Source of the DNA: Penium margaritaceum
Lineage: Eukaryota; Streptophyta; Zygnematophyceae; Desmidiales; Peniaceae
Direction: 5' to 3'
DNA: 64,000 bases
Assembly: GCA_023375785.1 (NCBI GenBank)
Contig: SZWC01002438.1
Location: forward strand, 62,001-126,000
Position numbers and translations under genes: made by a program. Position 1 is the first letter of the stretch, and the number at the start of each line of letters is the position of its first letter. The notes under the pieces are model-generated. The model was not told where the DNA came from. It saw only the letters and a program-made list of their open reading frames with translations, and did not search any database. Below are positions 55,021 to 64,000 of this stretch, one piece after another.

Positions 55021-55599
55021 GGAGGGCGTCGCATACCATGCATCGTCAGCGCATGGCATGTCGTCTTGCCATGCATTTTATCTGTTTTCTTTGTTTTTGG
55101 CGTGGCGGTAGCGGCGGCTGATGGGTAGTTAGGTTACTTCTCGCTCGACGACCGGCGAATCAGTTCTATGTTTATACTATTCGGGCATATGGTGACCAAA
55201 TCCTAATCTCAATTGCATTATCCCCACCACCTACATGACAATCTTTATCACTTCCACGTGGCATCGTCCACCAAGAAAGTCCTTAGAATATTCTCAGATT
55301 TCTGTGAAAATCTTCCTTTTCCCCTATTGTTCACAAAACAAAATTTGTCACTATAGAGTTTCATCCAATGACCTCTCGATCCAAAGACTAAATCTAAAAC
55401 TTCTAGGCCACAATGGGTTGTCCTTACAACTATTTGCTGGCTATATCATCCAGATTAGACCAAGGGGACTTGGTTCAAAGGAATAGTGTACATCTGGATC
55501 AAACTTAGAGAATGTTACATCGGGGAGCAATGCCCGCCTAGTCTCTCCTACGCCTGTCCAAACTAAAGGTAATAGATAAGGAACATACTAGATAAATAC

Positions 55600-57985
55600 C
55601 CTTGTACTTATCAAGAGTACCATCCTATTTGAACTTTGTGTTAACTACCCATTTTTACCCCATTGCATGGGTATTTGGGGGCCCATCCACCTTAGTCCAT
55701 TTCTTCTTCTCTTTAGTGGAAATGGATTTCCTATCCTCTATTTCCTTCCATTTGGTTGTATTTGGTATGTACATTACCTTTGATACATTTACTAGCTCTT
55801 CCTCAACCAAGCATGACCAACTGGGTCTATACAATTCTGGAAACTCAATATTGTACTCTGGAGAGATTCTTTTCTTGCACGTACTACGTTGGACAGTAGT
55901 TGGTGGTACCTTAATGTTTTTTCTCTTTTTTTCCCTTACTTGGATGCTGCATACGGTGCTAATGATTATTTTTCCTAGGAAGAGCGACTGATCTCAGAGT
56001 TAGATTCAGAATCTTCTCACATTTTAGACTCATGATCAGAGTTCATTACTGCATTGTGTACAAAGAATCTTCCTTCAGCACCATCACCTTGCTTCATTTG
56101 CATTGTCTACAAGTTCTCCTGTGCTTGATCACCGATTCAAGCAGCGGAATCCACTCTCTTGATTTGGTAGCTTTGACAGGGTCCAACAGCTCTCCCTTGC
56201 CAAGTGTCTTCTCATGAAACTCAATACCTTGGCTCCTCATGAGCTTTCTAACCACTTGTTCCCATAGACTTTTTGCCTTGTGTACAATGTCGTAGCTAAC
56301 CATCACACACTTATAAGCACGTGTATCCAGCTTACAACTTCCTTCTCTTGCCTGAACCTTTGCCAAGAAATACAGCCAACAATTCTGAGGTCTGAGGCAC
56401 AAACCTTTGAGGCCAAGGCAGAAAACTTCCTCTTTGGAAGAAATCATCCAACAAAGGCAGAAGTTTAGTACCAATGAACACGATTTGTTTCATGCCGATG
56501 ATACTCTGGTTCATTTTCTTAACAACACTATTACTATGGAGGATATAAAGAATGGTGTTTTGGTTGTTAATGCCCTTTTGGTTGAACCAGCCTTGGTACG
56601 TTTCATACTCACCACTGTTGCTTATGCACAACACCTTGACCTTCTTGCTGGGATGCCATTCTACCCTAGAAAACAACTCTTGCAGCTTATCCTTCACCTC
56701 TTAGTTTGCCTTGAGGAAGGAGATCAACATCTTGCAACTGTGGTCATTAATGAATGTTACAAAATAACTTGGTATCACCATTTGAGGAAGTGAAGATTGG
56801 TTCGTACCCATTGCAGTGGATTTGGTCCAAGTATTTTGCTACATGTAATCCATTACACTCGCTGCAAATCATTTTTACATTGTCTAATAGGCATGGCTCA
56901 TGGGGCTTCTTTTACTTATGCTTGTCCTTAGCCTTGCTCTCCTCCATCCCATGAACCATTTTGGGTAGCTGCATAGCCTAAACCATCCTCTAACCAATAT
57001 GTCCAAAAGACCTATGTCATAGCTAAACATCATTGTCTTTGGTAGAATTCACCGCCATGTTGACAATTTGTGCGATATCAGGCTTTGGAGACTTGGACTC
57101 TGGCACGGCTACATATCCCTCATTAGTGCTCTTATGGAGCTTGGTCTCAGTTAAAAAACCCATCGACTCTTGGAACACGTGTAATGGTGTTCTCCTTGGT
57201 ATGTGAGGCCTTGATATTGTTGATATTGACATTCCCAGCCTCCTCTTTGAAAACAAACTTCATATGGCGGACTATGATTTTGGTTTGCCACAAAACATGG
57301 CATGTAGACGCTGTTCTTTAACTTCACGTATTCTTGATTACTGTTCATGTTAAATCTGATTAACTTGTCTTTCTTGCTCTAAGCATGGACAAGGCTGCCA
57401 TGAGCACATTTGAAATAACATTTATTGTCACTACCAAAGATCAACCCATCCTCATCCCTTGAGGAGTGTTTCTTCATGCCAGAGTCAAGCCTGTAGGATC
57501 GAGACTTGATTAAACCTGGTACCTTGGACTAGGGATACGCTTGGCCATCATGTTTGTCACCTCCGTCTTACCATTTTTTGCATGCTCGTTCATGGCATCC
57601 TTTCTTTCTTCCTAAGAGCCATGCACAATCGTGTCCAGTGTCTAGGCTTAACATAGGTATGGAACTTCCAAAGACTCTTTCAACCCTTTCCACTACCACC
57701 ACTGCCTTTTCTTCCCCGCCATCACTTTCATTGCCACTTTGACTTGGAGAGTATTTTTTGCTACCATGACCATCATATGCACTATAGGCCAACGTGTTAG
57801 ATTCATTTTCACAATAATACATTGCCTTGTTGTGCACATACTTGGGCTCTCCCTGATACGTGAGCTCCTCTTTCCAGCCGTCCAAGGATCCAAAAGTTTT
57901 GGTTTTGCAAGAAGAGTTATGGCCTGTCTTTTGGTATCGCTGTTTTCATTGTTGAGGCTGATAAAGCCTGATGTAAGCTGCAACA
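55600..57985 (-). pseudogene. Fam2-type gag-pol relic (I)
   Basis: Readable parts are an RT start (DKYKG-type motif near 55590-55620), the linker, integrase (KVKVLCISNSGEYETYQGW near 56600, matching Fam2 KVKALRTDNGGEYEACK), a pre-integrase zinc trace (about 56900-57010) and protease/gag traces. AT content is higher than in the other copies, in keeping with long decay. Confidence 0.72.
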
Positions 57986-58292
57986 TGCTTCGAATCCAAG
58001 GGATGCATATTTGTTGCTCACCCCCTCAACTGTTCATCACTTGCGAATAGAGAGGAATGACTCTAAAGAACCTTGGGTTGTGCAACTACAAGCAACGATT
58101 GTCCTGGTTACGATCCAAGGATCATACCTTGAAGGGTAGAGCTTATCATTTATCATTGTTTCCTAGGAGCCAGCAACTTTTCTTAGAGGTAATTAAGTTG
58201 ATGGACAAGACATAGCTGCTGGATCTCATGTGTACCATGAAAAAGAGACATCACAAGAGAGCGCCTGGAAGTGTGCCTCTTAACTAGTCAAT

Positions 58293-58307
58293 GTGGGCCC
58301 ATAAGTC
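58293..58307 (-). other. Half-tRNA primer-binding site (relic I)
   Basis: GTGGGCCCATAAGTC on the plus strand lies two bases from the LTR and keeps the central GTGGGCCCATAA of the anticodon arm. Confidence 0.65.
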
Positions 58308-58309
58308 TT

Positions 58310-59130
58310 TGTGAATCGACCTCATTAAACAAACTAGACCACAAGGCCGACAGAGTGGAAATTGTCTTCTGCTCCTCGTATTTCAACTATAACAAGATGC
58401 CACCCTTAGAATCACGGTTCTACACAAAGCATAGGAATCACTCCCTTGTACTGTGTCCTTACTAACTGGTCACATTTGCAGAGCAACGAGCTCCTACAAC
58501 TTGAACCGACTCGTAATGTTTTTGTTTCTGTGTGTCTCTGGTGGACATTTGTGTTAGGAGTCTCAAAGGTAAGGGCCATAATGAACCAAAGGCAACTGAC
58601 AGGTTTTTTTTGTCCTTCAGCTAACCTTTAGCTTAGGCCTATAGTGGCTCCTTGGAGAACCCACCATTTTGGGGGAAATCTGGTTTTCATCATCCCTGCT
58701 ATCTACATGGGGCTCTTTGAGACCGCCAAGTAGGACCGTCTCCCAGGGAACCCTTGGAATGCTTTGAGATGTATCTCACAAGTTTCTTGTACTCCTCTTG
58801 GTCACAAAAGGAACTTGTTGAAACAAGGTTCTAACCATTTATCTCTCGCTCCAAAGAGTAACTCTAGAACATCTAAGCCACATAGAGTTGTTCATTGTAC
58901 ATACATTAGCTAAACTATGTATTTCATACAAAGGAAATTTGCTTTAAAGTAGAAATACGTGCCTCTTCTATCTGGATAAGACATAGGAGAGGTACTATAG
59001 GAGAGCAGTCCATGACTTCTCTCTTGGTCAAAGTTTATGAACTTCCTTGAGGGAAGTAGTGCATGCCTAGTCTTCCATATGCATGTCTGAACTAGACCAA
59101 TTGACAAGGGGCATGATGAATCAGTAAACT
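58310..59130 (-). repeat. Fam2-type 5' LTR of relic I
   Basis: About 820 bp of minus-strand LTR begin TGTGAATCGACC on the plus strand. They are recognisable by the blocks TTAGCTTAGGCCTATAGTGGCTCC, GACCGCCAAGT and AGTGCATGCCTAG. The outer end near 59130 is blurred and adjoins RNase H sequence of relic J. Confidence 0.7.
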
Positions 59131-61621
59131 CTCTCTTGTACCACTCTGAATTTTCTATGAGATTTCTTCTCTCAAGTCATCTTGGCCTTTAGACTTCAAT
59201 TTTTGTATTATATATACCAATCCTTTGGGTACCTACTGAGTGACCAGGTTTCATAAGTCACTACTGATGTCAATGGGCTTGTTCTACTTGGAGAAGACAT
59301 CATCGTATGCCATTTGCATGGCACTTTTGTTGTCGATGTGAATCATTGTTGCTTCTTTCTATGGTGTTTTCATCTCTATATCTATTGTATCTCCTCATAT
59401 GCTATTGACACAATGATATGCTTTGCTTTAGAGGTAGACAGGAGCACACAAACTCACTTCCTACTAGCCGAAGAGACTGAACTACCACTCAAGATACACA
59501 CAAAGCCTTAAGTAGAATTTTGCTCACTCGTTATTCCTTCCCAATTGTTATCAATATCATACAAGGCTAGCGGCTCAGATCCATCTTGGCCTCTAAACTA
59601 GAGTCTCATGTTATGTGTTTTTCATAGAAAGGGCATGATGCAATTGATAGCTGGTCAGTGCCGTTGCCGTGGATTGGCCACAAACCTCCTGACCCGTCCA
59701 ATACCATAGCAAATGTACGGAGCGGCAAATGTACGGCGCGTGTTCCTACCATGATCTACATAATGCTACCTACAACAAACTGGTCAAGAATGTTCTCCAT
59801 CTGAAATCGTTTTGTTTCAATATTAGGGCTTATGCACAAGAAGAGCTTGTTGCTTGTGTTCATGGGTTTCCTGATGGGATCACACTCCTCCATGTTATAG
59901 CACTTTAAGATGTCTGTGATGTACTTTGTCTGGATCAACTCGACGGTAAATGTAAGTTGATTAAATGGACGACTTTGAATGGACGGCTATCCCAATAGAG
60001 AAATAAAGAGGACTCATGCCTTTATCTTGAACCTTCTTTTAAGAACTGAAAAGAGCTCATTCAATAGATCAACATCCGATAAGCAAATAGTCAAGTCGTC
60101 TATGTACAATGCAACCAGCATGAAGCCTTGGAGGCTTGGACTCTTCAACTGCTACATTTCCCTGATTTGTACTCTCAGAGGACTTGGTCTCATCACGTGA
60201 AGTCTTTTGACTTTTGGGACCTGTGTAATGATGTTTCATTGGCATATGACGTCTTGATATCCTTGATATTGACAATAATAGCTTCCTCTCTTGTGATGAT
60301 GACTGTCATGTCCTGGTCTATGATTTTGGATACTAACAAGAGGTCTCTCATGAAAGATAGCACATAGATGATATTTTCCAGATTCAAGTTATTTTTATTA
60401 CCCTTTACATTAATGCAAATCAACTTGCCTCCCTTGCCCTGACCATGGACAAGGCTACCATTAACATACGTGAAACACTATTCAATGTCAATTATAAAAA
60501 TGAGTCTATCCTCATCTCTTAAGGTTAGCTTGTAGGATCCAGGCTTGAGAAATGCCGCTCCCTTGATCCATGGCAAGCTCTAAGTCACCATGATTTTCAG
60601 TACTTTATTACCCTATCATGCATCCTCGTTCCTGCCATCCTTTCTTCCTTCCTCCTTAGAGTCCATGCACAGTCATATCTAATATGTAGGTTTCACAGAG
60701 TTGTGTAACTTCTCAAGACTCTTTGAACCCTTTCCACCGCTACCATTGCCTTTTCTCCACCCCATCACTTCTGTTGCTATTCCACCTTGAAAAGTTATTT
60801 TTACTAGCATGACCACCATATTATGCACCATAGGCCAATATGTTGGCCTTATTTCCAGTACGGCATATGGCCTTGTTATACACATACTTGGATACTTCCT
60901 TATACGTCACCTTCTCCTCCTTCCAACCATCTTAGACGGTGATGAGATGATCCCGGCTCTTAGATAGCGCCAAGAGGAGGATCAGTGCCTGTGTTTTGGT
61001 GTCCATGTTTTCACTGTTAAGGGCCATTGAGGCTAACATAAGTTGTTCTCCTAGAAATTTGGAAGATGCATATTTGGTGCTCACCCCCTTAGCCCGTAAT
61101 CACTTGCAAACATATAGGAAGGTACTCTGAAGAACCATGGATCGTACCTTAACGGATAATGCTTGTCCTAGTTTTGACCCAAGGGTAGTATCTTGAAGGG
61201 TATAGCTCATCGTTGGCCCTTTTTTGCTAAGAACTAGCAACCACCATTCCAGCAGATTAAGTTGATGGACTAGATGGAGTTAATAAAGCTCATGTGCACT
61301 ACAAAATAAAAAGGACAAGAGAGCGCTTGAAAGTATGCCCTTTAGCTAGTGAATATGGGCCCATGACGCTTTATTAATCAACCTCTAGCAATACAGTAGA
61401 ACACAAGAACGGGACAACGGCACTTGCCATCTGCTCCTAGTATTTGAACTAGGAGGGGATGTCAACCTAAAAGACATGGTTCCATACTAAGAATTTCATA
61501 GGAATCAGTTCTTTGTACTACGTCCTTAGCACCTGGTCACTTCTGCACAAGCTGCTAGCTCCCACAGCTTAAATCAACAAATACCTCTTTTTTGTCTACG
61601 TCTGATGGATAATTGTGTTAG
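59131..61621 (-). mobile_element. Old Fam2-type Copia relic J
   Basis: The minus-strand parts are RNase H and RT (about 59200-60110, with QTKYITDILKCYNMEEC, a match to Fam2 QTKYIMEVLKRYNM), a protease-region piece (about 60120-60480), gag (about 60600-61010), leader, half-tRNA site and a partial 5' LTR from 61372 that fades at about 61621. The 3' LTR is not seen; relic I's LTR lies in its place. It is broken in many places. Confidence 0.75.
61355..61369 (-). other. Half-tRNA primer-binding site, degenerate (relic J)
   Basis: ATGGGCCCATGACGC on the plus strand has three differences from the anticodon arm and lies at the same distance from the LTR as in the other copies. Confidence 0.5.
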
Positions 61622-61950
61622 CTAGTGAGCTAACCACATCTGCCAGAGAAGCTGTAAAACTAACAAAAAACTCAACACCTTCTTCCTTTGTTCACATGTG
61701 TCATACATCCCAACCTTAATCAGGCATACAGTTCACCTTCAAGAGTAATAACGCCTTAGCAATACATCTCAAGAAGACCTCAATTTGTCAATATACAAGA
61801 GAGCATGAAGCACGCGTTAATAGATCAGCATGTAGACAAGTCATTTATAGTTTTCTGTCTAGTCCTATTACTCAATTGCACATTTGTGGGAAGTGGCCTG
61901 AACCAACCACATCATCAATAGACTTGTGCTGTGGACTTGACACATAAAAA
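61622..61950. other. Unassigned 330 bp between relic J and copy K
   Basis: No frame or clear family match is present. On the minus strand a stretch near 61800-61850 faintly resembles the RT part of relic J (CTGATCTATTAA against TTGATCTATTGA), so it may be very old Copia DNA. Confidence 0.35.
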
Positions 61951-62688
61951 TGTTGGGAAAGGAGCCATCCGGCTCAGTTTCAGGTCCACAGGAGCAAGTT
62001 TCACGAAAGTACCAGAGGCCTGTTTCGATTGTCAATCGGACTTCACCATTTGAAAGATCAGGTGGCTAAATGTCTACGGTCCAAGTTTGAGGCCGATCCA
62101 ACAATCGGATTGGGAGATATGAATTTTCGACGTTTCGAGGGTCATGGACTGCCGATGTCTGGGTGGCCATGAGTGATGGCTCCATGCCTTAGCCTGAGAA
62201 AAGAAAAAGACAAGAGGTTCAGGGTCAAGACCTGATGGGAGGAATATCCAAAAAGTTCCTTGGTCTTAGGATTGCCTTGTCAGAGTGTGCTGACTAGAAT
62301 AAAGGTACCTCTCGTTACTTTTTAGGTGAGGTGAGATCCTTGTGTGCTAGCCATGGACACATGGCGATTCTCCATGGGTTTGTGGGTTATGTGACCACTA
62401 GGAGTGTGTCATGAGGGCATTTTTTAGCTCTCTAGGTTGTGTGTGAGTAGTCAGCCTGATTGCTAGGATGATTTCCCTTCTTGTGTGAGATTATGGACTC
62501 TAGTGTGTGAGCCTTAGCCTCCATGGCTAAGTGGTGTGGCTTGTGAGAGGGCTGACTTGCCCAAGCTCTAGCTCTATATGTACTCCATTATTTTGAGTGA
62601 TTGAACAACAATTCTTCAGCACAAGTGATTCCCTTGCAATCACACATGCTCGCTGCTCCAAGGCTCCCTATCTCCTCAAGTTCCAACA
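61951..62688 (+). repeat. Fam1 copy K 5' LTR
   Basis: The 738 bp LTR begins TGTTGGGAAAGG and ends TTCCAACA, with the same TATA-like CTATATGTA. Confidence 0.95.
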
Positions 62689-62690
62689 TT

Positions 62691-62702
62691 TGGTATCAAA
62701 GC
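62691..62702 (+). other. Primer-binding site, initiator tRNA-Met 3' end (copy K, one change)
   Basis: TGGTATCAAAGC differs from the usual TGGTATCAGAGC by one base and starts two bases after the LTR. Confidence 0.85.
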
Positions 62703-63328
62703 CAAGTTCTGCCACTTTCAGCCACCACAGGCCGTCACTTTGAGAGTGACGGGTTGGGGTGTCACCAACATTGACAATCCACCAGTGGATCTTCAAGTTC
62801 AAGAGACAAGCTTTTGAACGAGCACAAGATTGCAAAGATCCAACGGTCGGATTGAGAGTTATGCTAAAAAAAAGGTCGGCTAGGGCTACACTCTTCTCTA
62901 TGAGTAAGACTGTCGCCTTGTGATGACCATAACTCTCTTGTCTCTTTGTCAAATTTGAAAATGACACATGCGAATTGTAGTATTTTTCCTAAGCTTTCCA
63001 TTCTGGCAAAAATATCTGCAGTCCATTGATTCGTTTGGGAGAAACTCCGTTTACAAGCTGGCTGGTCTGAGTTGGAGTAGGAGCAGATTCATACCTTGTT
63101 TTCAAGAGGGCATATCCTTCAAAATCCCCTGCTGATGACCCTGTTTTATGGACCGATCGAAAAGGTTTTGGGCTGAATGTTTCAGTAATGGGCTCCATTC
63201 ATCCAAATTCCCAGTCTGCTGGTATCTACAGTCCATTTTCTGTCAGAAAGATTTCTCGCAGAAGCAGCTGCAGAAGCAGGGCTAGCGCCGCCATCCAAGG
63301 GCAGCGCTGAGCATCACCAAGGCTCAAA

Positions 63329-64000
63329 ATGGCAGCAGCTGGCATTGTAACAGCAGCCCAGCGTTTGGAGAGGCTGGATGGATACGCCAACTTCACATTT
63401 TGGAAGATCCGTACCCGCCTCCTTTTGGAGGAGAGGGGCTTGTGGGAGGTGGTGAGCGGCGACGAGCCGGCTCCAGTTCCACAGGCAAAAGACATCACAG
63501 CAGCGCAGGTGGTGGCGGGGAAGACGCCGCAAAAGGGTGCAACTGATGCGGGTTCTTCTGCAGTTGTACCAACAGCGTATGAGGAGTGGAAGAAGAAGGA
63601 CATGCAGGCCTACAGGTTGCTTGTCAACACTGTCTCCAACCCGCATCTTCAGTAAGTGAGTGATAAGGCTATTGCAAAGGAGGGGTGGGACACGTTGTGC
63701 AAGAAGTATGAGAGCAAGGATCCTGCATTCCTCATGCTTTTCGAAGAAAGATGATGGCACTGAAAATGCAGGGTGGTGAAGGGATGGAGGCGTATCTGGA
63801 CAGGACAAAGGAGCTGGCAAAGCAGCTGAGAGCGGCCGGCAATCTTGTGGAAGAGACAAGCTTCATCCTCCTCTTGTTGAGGGAACTCCCAACTTGCTAT
63901 GACACAGTGCGAGAGACGCTGGAGTGCCAGCCAACTCTCGACCTCGACTCCATCTACACACACCTGGTGCAGGTGGAATTGCGTCGCAATGGAGCAAAGC
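63329..64000 (+). pseudogene. Fam1 gag relic, N-terminal part (copy K)
   Basis: It begins MAAAGIVTAAQRLERL with the FTFWKIRTRLLLEE segment and continues into the LVNTVSNPHLQ and ECQPTLDLD regions seen in A, D and F. It is cut by the window edge and broken. Confidence 0.85.

Larger units (their letters stand above)
53864..55203. mobile_element. DNA transposon X, 1340 bp, composite with interleaved inverted repeats
   Basis: X interrupts LTR L between 8-bp direct repeats TAATCTCA (53856-53863 and 55204-55211), as for a hAT-type or similar insertion. Inside, two pairs of inverted repeats cross each other: 53870-53917 pairs with 54901-54950 (about 48 bp, three differences), and a GGTCACCATATG core at 54432-54443 pairs with 55186-55197 near the right end. 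A 30-bp tandem array and three stem-loops lie within. No transposase is recognisable. Pairs that cross instead of nesting suggest two related elements merged by insertion or recombination. The superfamily is uncertain. Confidence 0.65.
47591..55590 (-). mobile_element. Fam2 leader and 5' LTR 'L', split by copy H and DNA transposon X
   Basis: A Fam2-type leader (about 47600-47723), half-tRNA site and LTR lie on the minus strand. The LTR occurs in three pieces: 47741-47865, 53615-53863 and 55212-about 55590. The gaps are exactly the insertions of copy H (target duplication CCAGT) and of element X (TAATCTCA). The primer site on the left shows this is a 5' LTR whose internal part lay to the left and is lost. 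Its right edge runs into the RT part of relic I. Confidence 0.8.
55591..59130 (-). mobile_element. Old Fam2-type Copia relic I
   Basis: A minus-strand relic with integrase (about 56330-56760), protease region (about 57030-57350), gag traces (about 57570-57985), leader, half-tRNA site and 5' LTR (58310-59130). On the left it starts at the N-terminal part of RT, next to LTR L. Its proteins resemble Fam2 but are far more diverged, and it is broken in many places. It is one of the oldest layers. Confidence 0.75.
61951..64000 (+). mobile_element. Fam1 Copia copy K, 5' end, continues past the window
   Basis: The parts seen are a complete 5' LTR (61951-62688), a primer site with one change, the full leader and the first part of gag. 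The right end is outside the window, so target duplication and 3' LTR cannot be judged. The visible gag is already broken, in two or three places. Confidence 0.92.

Noticed and set aside
54713-55111. Open frame of 132 codons with 10-residue repeats in element X
   Set aside because: The repeats follow from the 30-bp tandem array, the frame crosses inverted-repeat arms, and no domain is recognisable. It is not treated as a gene.
1-64000. LTR elements of the Gypsy type, LINEs, envelope-bearing elements or host genes
   Set aside because: All readable integrase regions precede reverse transcriptase (Copia order). No Gypsy RT, LINE endonuclease, envelope-like frame or intact host gene was recognised.

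Overview
The window looks like intergenic chromatin from a large, repeat-rich land-plant genome. No credible host protein gene, rRNA or tRNA gene was found. Nearly all assignable sequence is Ty1/Copia-type LTR retrotransposon, plus four smaller DNA transposons. The plant assignment rests on a primer site complementary to the 3' end of plant initiator tRNA-Met, plant-type Copia domain motifs and plant-style non-autonomous DNA transposons. I cannot name the species; a seed-free plant is possible but unproven.

Two Copia families account for most of the DNA; the names are mine. Fam1 has LTRs of about 730-740 bp (TGTTGG...CCAACA), primer site TGGTATCAGAGC, a roughly 650 bp leader, a gag with a CCHC knuckle and glutamine-rich linker, then PR-IN-RT-RH and a purine tract. 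Complete-length copies are 6.1-6.6 kb without insertions. Fam2 has LTRs of about 770 bp (TGTTGACC...GTTGACA). Two bases inside the LTR lies a sequence complementary to the anticodon arm of initiator tRNA-Met, as in half-tRNA-primed elements such as Drosophila copia. The site recurs in six copies and is the most interesting signal here. All copies with readable coding regions are decayed.

Layout: 1-9634 Fam2 copy B1 (-) with Fam1 copy A (+, 96-6452) inside it. 9635-20420 holds Fam1 debris and a Fam2 LTR split by Fam1 copy C (-, 10644-19985); C itself contains a 456 bp hAT-like element and a 2.47 kb Mutator-like element. 20421-30343 Fam2 copy B2 (+) split by Fam1 copy D (-, 20765-26869). 30259-30681 is a 211 bp exact duplication around one N, probably an assembly join. 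30682-33734 is unassigned. 33735-34436 Fam2 pieces. 34437-43048 Fam1 copy E (-) split by Fam1 copy F (+, 36329-42887, with a 296-base N gap). 43049-46893 Fam2 copy B3 (+). 46894-47590 Fam1 fragment. 47591-55590 Fam2 leader and LTR 'L' (-), split by Fam2 copy H (+, 47866-53609, carrying a 436 bp hAT-like MITE) and by a 1.34 kb DNA transposon X. 55591-61621 two old Fam2-type remnants, I and J (-). 61951-64000 the 5' end of Fam1 copy K (+).

Perfect 5-bp target duplications flank C (CATGA), D (GTAAT), F (ACCCA) and H (CCAGT), and a 4/5 match flanks A, so the insertion order can be read directly. Each family is found inserted in the other, so both were active over overlapping periods. Non-LTR-bounded junctions show later rearrangement and loss.
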